This document shows, one piece after another, positions 41,853 to 43,934 of a DNA stretch of 43,934 bases (the stretch's first letter is position 1; each line of letters opens with the position of its first letter). Position numbers and translations under genes: made by a program. This DNA comes from a virus. The notes under the pieces were generated by a model. That model ran no database searches and had not been told where the DNA came from. It saw only the letters and a list, made by a program, of their open reading frames with translations. Location: IMG/VR virus record IMGVR_UViG_3300021347_000007, positions 1 through 43,934 of that record; one strand, 5' to 3'.

Positions 41853-42248
41853 ATGAATTTTTATATAAAGAAAAATAGTACTTTACCTGTATTAACCGTA
41901 GAAGTTGTGGTTGATAGTAGAAACACATTTGGTAATACAAACGAAAGTTTTTCGTCTTCTACAATAACTTTTAATATGAAAGACGTCGAAACCGATATAT
42001 ATAGAATTGTTGGTAAAAGTGTCTCAATTAAAGAGAAATATTCTACAGGTGACAGTCCATTAAAAAGTTACTATTTAGAAACACAATTCACATCAAAAGA
42101 AACCAAAAACATTGGTAGTTTTTTAGGTGAATTTAAAATTACAAACTCTAATGGTACAGAAATTTTACCGATAGAAAATGAAATTATTATTAACATAATT
42201 GACTCGTTTGCTAACCCTGATTTGTGTTGTCGACCTAATAGAAGTTAA
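41853..42248 (+). CDS. small beta-rich protein, 131 residues
   Basis: The product starts MNFYIKKNSTLPVLTVEVVV and has alternating hydrophobic strands (TITFNMKDVETDIYRIVGKS; KSYYLETQFTSKETKNIGSF) and a Cys pair near the end (DLCCRPNRS). It resembles the N-terminal Ig-like domains of phage baseplate/fibre proteins (BppU-like), but this is a weak pattern match. It lies one base after the fibre-like gene and 10 bases before the protease gene, so it probably works with them on the tail. Unknown family. Confidence 0.65.
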   Translation: MNFYIKKNSTLPVLTVEVVVDSRNTFGNTNESFSSSTITFNMKDVETDIYRIVGKSVSIKEKYSTGDSPLKSYYLETQFTSKETKNIGSFLGEFKITNSNGTEILPIENEIIINIIDSFANPDLCCRPNRS

Positions 42249-42258
42249 AGTATTAAAA

Positions 42259-43515
42259 ATGTTGTATACTAAAGAAATAAAAGATAAAATAAGTGAATTA
42301 GCCGATAATAGTTCTGATAACTGTACTTCTATCGGTTATGGATTTAAAGAAGTCAACGGAAAATTAACTAGAGAAAAAGCCATAATTTTCACGTTTAAAG
42401 AAAAAAAACCAATAGAAGACTTAGAACCGAACGAAATAATTCCAACATCAATTACGATAGGTGATGAAACATTTAAGACTGACGTAAGTCAAGGTGAAGA
42501 CGAATTTGTGGTATATGAAGCCTGTCCATCAAGTTTTTACTCATGGAGTTCAAATTCAACCTTAAATCCTACGGGAGCAACTACACCGTCACAACAATCT
42601 CAAATAAGACCTATTAAAGGCGGTCTACAGGTTAGAAATCAAACGAAAGGTTGGGTCGGTACTATGGGATTTGTCGCAGTGGATAATGAGAACGATTCTT
42701 TAGTGGGTGTCACTAACGCACACGTAATGACTGAAATATTTTTTAGAGCGAATGAGTCAGGAAGAGGAGTTGAAAACGTTTACTCCGATAATATCGGTCA
42801 ACCAAGTGATACGGTAGTTCAAAGAGTCGGAGTAACAAAAAGGTATGTTCCTGTACAAGGAGATTCATCAGGTGGAATAAACTATGTTGATGGTGCATTA
42901 TTCACTTTAGATTCGTCGGTAGTTGACGAAGATGAGTCTTTTAAGTATTATGGGCTTTCTTTTACAGGGGCACCTGAATTCGCAACAACTGCAGAAATAG
43001 ATGACTTAATAAATAATGATTATAATCTTTATAGTGTTGGGAGAACAACAGGTGCAAAAGGTGAAGGCTTAACAAAGTTAAAATTTTTAAGTTATAATAC
43101 TGTTTACGTAAACAACAATTTAACATCTTCCAATGATAGAATTTGTAGATACGATGATGTTATTTCATACGTCGCAAGTGCGTCAACAACTACCGACGGT
43201 GACGCATGTTTTTACCCAATTAATAGTGGTGACTCAGGCTCTGCTTTACTCGCGGATTTTAATGGTACTCTTAAAATAATTGGTCTTAGTTTTGCTGGTT
43301 CAACATCAGGAAGTCCTGATGGTTATTTTACAGTTGCAAGGGCTTGTAGGATAGATAGAGTTTCACAACAATTAAATATAAGTGCTTTTACCGGTCAAAC
43401 AGTTAACTATAGTGATACTTTAAATGTAGATGTTCACTACGAACCTGGATTTTCATCATTATCGGCAGTGACTATTAACGGTAATAAATACTATCAGTTA
43501 GGCACTGTCAATTAA
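42259..43515 (+). CDS. trypsin-like (chymotrypsin-fold) serine protease
   Basis: The chosen start is ATG 42259 (MLYTKEIKDKISELADNSSD) after an A-rich leader and 10 bases past the previous stop; an upstream in-frame ATG at 42199 would overlap that gene by 50 bases. Of 418 residues, about 115-365 form the protease: GWVGTMGFVAV, then VTNAHV with H155, INYVDGALF with D211, and NSGDSGSALLADFNG with S326, in the H-D-S order of the trypsin clan. The N-terminal 110 residues are a separate alpha/beta part with a KAIIFTFKEKKP strand. The C-terminal 60 residues are a beta tail. There is no signal peptide, so it probably acts on the virion or in the cytosol. It lies in the fibre module. Confidence 0.85.
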   Translation: MLYTKEIKDKISELADNSSDNCTSIGYGFKEVNGKLTREKAIIFTFKEKKPIEDLEPNEIIPTSITIGDETFKTDVSQGEDEFVVYEACPSSFYSWSSNSTLNPTGATTPSQQSQIRPIKGGLQVRNQTKGWVGTMGFVAVDNENDSLVGVTNAHVMTEIFFRANESGRGVENVYSDNIGQPSDTVVQRVGVTKRYVPVQGDSSGGINYVDGALFTLDSSVVDEDESFKYYGLSFTGAPEFATTAEIDDLINNDYNLYSVGRTTGAKGEGLTKLKFLSYNTVYVNNNLTSSNDRICRYDDVISYVASASTTTDGDACFYPINSGDSGSALLADFNGTLKIIGLSFAGSTSGSPDGYFTVARACRIDRVSQQLNISAFTGQTVNYSDTLNVDVHYEPGFSSLSAVTINGNKYYQLGTVN

Positions 43516-43525
43516 TAAAATTGAT

Positions 43526-43534
43526 GTATTTATA
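43526..43534 (+). promoter_or_regulatory. putative late promoter element, RTATTTATH motif
   Basis: GTATTTATA lies in the 35-base gap after the protease gene, 16 bases upstream of the ATG at 43551. Confidence 0.5.
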
Positions 43535-43550
43535 AAATAAAGTTATATAA

Positions 43551-43934
43551 ATGGCCCAATTCGCGGAAATATCACTTACAAATACCAACCTAACTGGTTC
43601 TACTAATTTTTTTAGTGTAAATATAAAAGATTGTGCCGATTCAAACTATACTACAATTGCAACAGGTCTAACTTATTCTGATTTTCCGTATTTAGTAAAT
43701 TTAGACGAAATATTCGGTTCTATTAATTGTTACGACTATCAAGTATCTGAAAGTGTGTCAAGACTAAGTTGTCAAGGACAAGAGTATACTGGAGTAACCC
43801 CATCTGTTACAGTTACTCCTTCAGTTACAACAACACCTACAGTTACTCCTTCAGTTACAACAACACCTACAGTTACTCCTTCAGTTACAACAACACCTAC
43901 AGTTACTCCTTCAGTTACAACAACACCTACAGTT
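43551..43934 (+). CDS. second PT-repeat virion protein (partial, runs off the window)
   Basis: ATG 43551 opens a frame that is still open at the window end. The first 80 residues (MAQFAEISLTNTNLTGSTNF; YSDFPYLVNLDEIFGSINCY; SRLSCQGQEYTGV) look like a small beta domain with three Cys. The rest is a repeated SVTTTPTVTP sequence encoded by perfect 30-base units. It shares the mucin-like Thr/Pro/Ser style with the giant adhesin but uses a different repeat. A promoter motif lies 16 bases upstream. It is probably another long fibre or adhesin; the C-terminal domains are outside the window. Confidence 0.75.
   Translation, partial: MAQFAEISLTNTNLTGSTNFFSVNIKDCADSNYTTIATGLTYSDFPYLVNLDEIFGSINCYDYQVSESVSRLSCQGQEYTGVTPSVTVTPSVTTTPTVTPSVTTTPTVTPSVTTTPTVTPSVTTTPTV
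43811..43934 (+). repeat. perfect 30-base tandem repeat array (truncated by the window edge)
   Basis: Four identical 30-base units (43811-43840, 43841-43870, 43871-43900, 43901-43930) and the first 4 bases of a fifth encode a 10-residue Thr/Ser/Pro/Val repeat. There are no substitutions between the units. Confidence 0.95.

Noticed and set aside
42199-42258. Upstream ATG for the protease at 42199
   Set aside because: It would overlap the previous gene by 50 bases. ATG 42259 gives a short 10-base gap and an A-rich leader.
1-43934. tRNA genes, CRISPR arrays, insertion sequences, integrase or attachment sites
   Set aside because: I looked for cloverleaf-like GC stems with a TTC-type loop, regularly spaced repeats outside coding sequence, transposase motifs and recombinase motifs, and saw none. 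A dedicated tRNA search could still find a divergent one.

Overview
This window is a contiguous, densely coded, AT-rich segment of a T4-like (myovirus-type) tailed phage genome. The evidence is the head-morphogenesis block in T4 order: large terminase (gp17-like), portal (gp20-like), prohead protease (gp21-like), scaffold core (gp22-like) and major capsid protein (gp23-like). A gp55-like late sigma factor, PhoH, dUTPase and a baseplate-hub-like protein are also present. The host is most likely a member of the Bacteroidota, probably a marine flavobacterium. Almost every start codon lies behind an A-rich leader with no Shine-Dalgarno sequence. A small ORF encodes a Bacteroidota-type ribosomal protein bS21. 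A 69-residue protein resembles the Bacteroidota family DUF4494. The species is not identifiable from sequence alone.

Layout. 1-9833 (+) holds small and acidic structural or unknown proteins, then terminase, portal, a two-helix membrane protein (possible holin) and a ConA/LamG-fold protein. 9830-10015 (-) is a phage rpsU, convergent with the gene before it. 10114-14752 (+) holds a conserved unknown, the prohead protease, a DUF4494-like protein, a terminator, the scaffold and the major capsid protein, closed by a UUCG-loop terminator. 14799-15240 (-) carries two small unknowns. 15290-16470 (+) carries a cationic Cys-rich protein and a cupin-like protein. 16467-22565 (-) is a structural unit containing a small Lys/Cys-rich protein, a beta-rich virion protein, a gp5-like OB-fold baseplate protein and a large probable virion protein. 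22593-32776 (-) holds the late sigma factor mixed with a glycan cassette: two GT-B enzymes, a GT2, a GT-D, a GT/GT2/pyruvyltransferase fusion and two HAD proteins. PhoH, dUTPase and a DEDDy exonuclease are in the same stretch. 32826-35282 (-) holds five conserved structural or unknown proteins. 35337-43934 (+) is an adhesion/tail-fibre module with a 2013-residue mosaic protein rich in Pro-Thr-Asn-Ser repeats, a fibre-like protein, a small beta protein, a trypsin-like protease and a truncated second PT-repeat protein.

How it may work together. A motif, [A/G]TATTTAT[A/T/C], occurs 13 times in the sense orientation 6-37 bases upstream of start codons at the heads of gene clusters. It is the best candidate for the late promoter read by the gp55-like sigma factor. 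The most interesting hypothesis is a phage-encoded decoration system, in which sugar-transfer and pyruvylation enzymes act on a virion component. The very long mucin-like Ser/Thr/Pro linkers of the adhesins are a plausible acceptor. A second interesting point is the phage bS21: in Bacteroidota this protein takes part in hiding the anti-Shine-Dalgarno, so a phage copy could reprogram initiation. No tRNA, CRISPR array, insertion sequence or integrase was seen, and no stretch above 300 bases lacks a gene.
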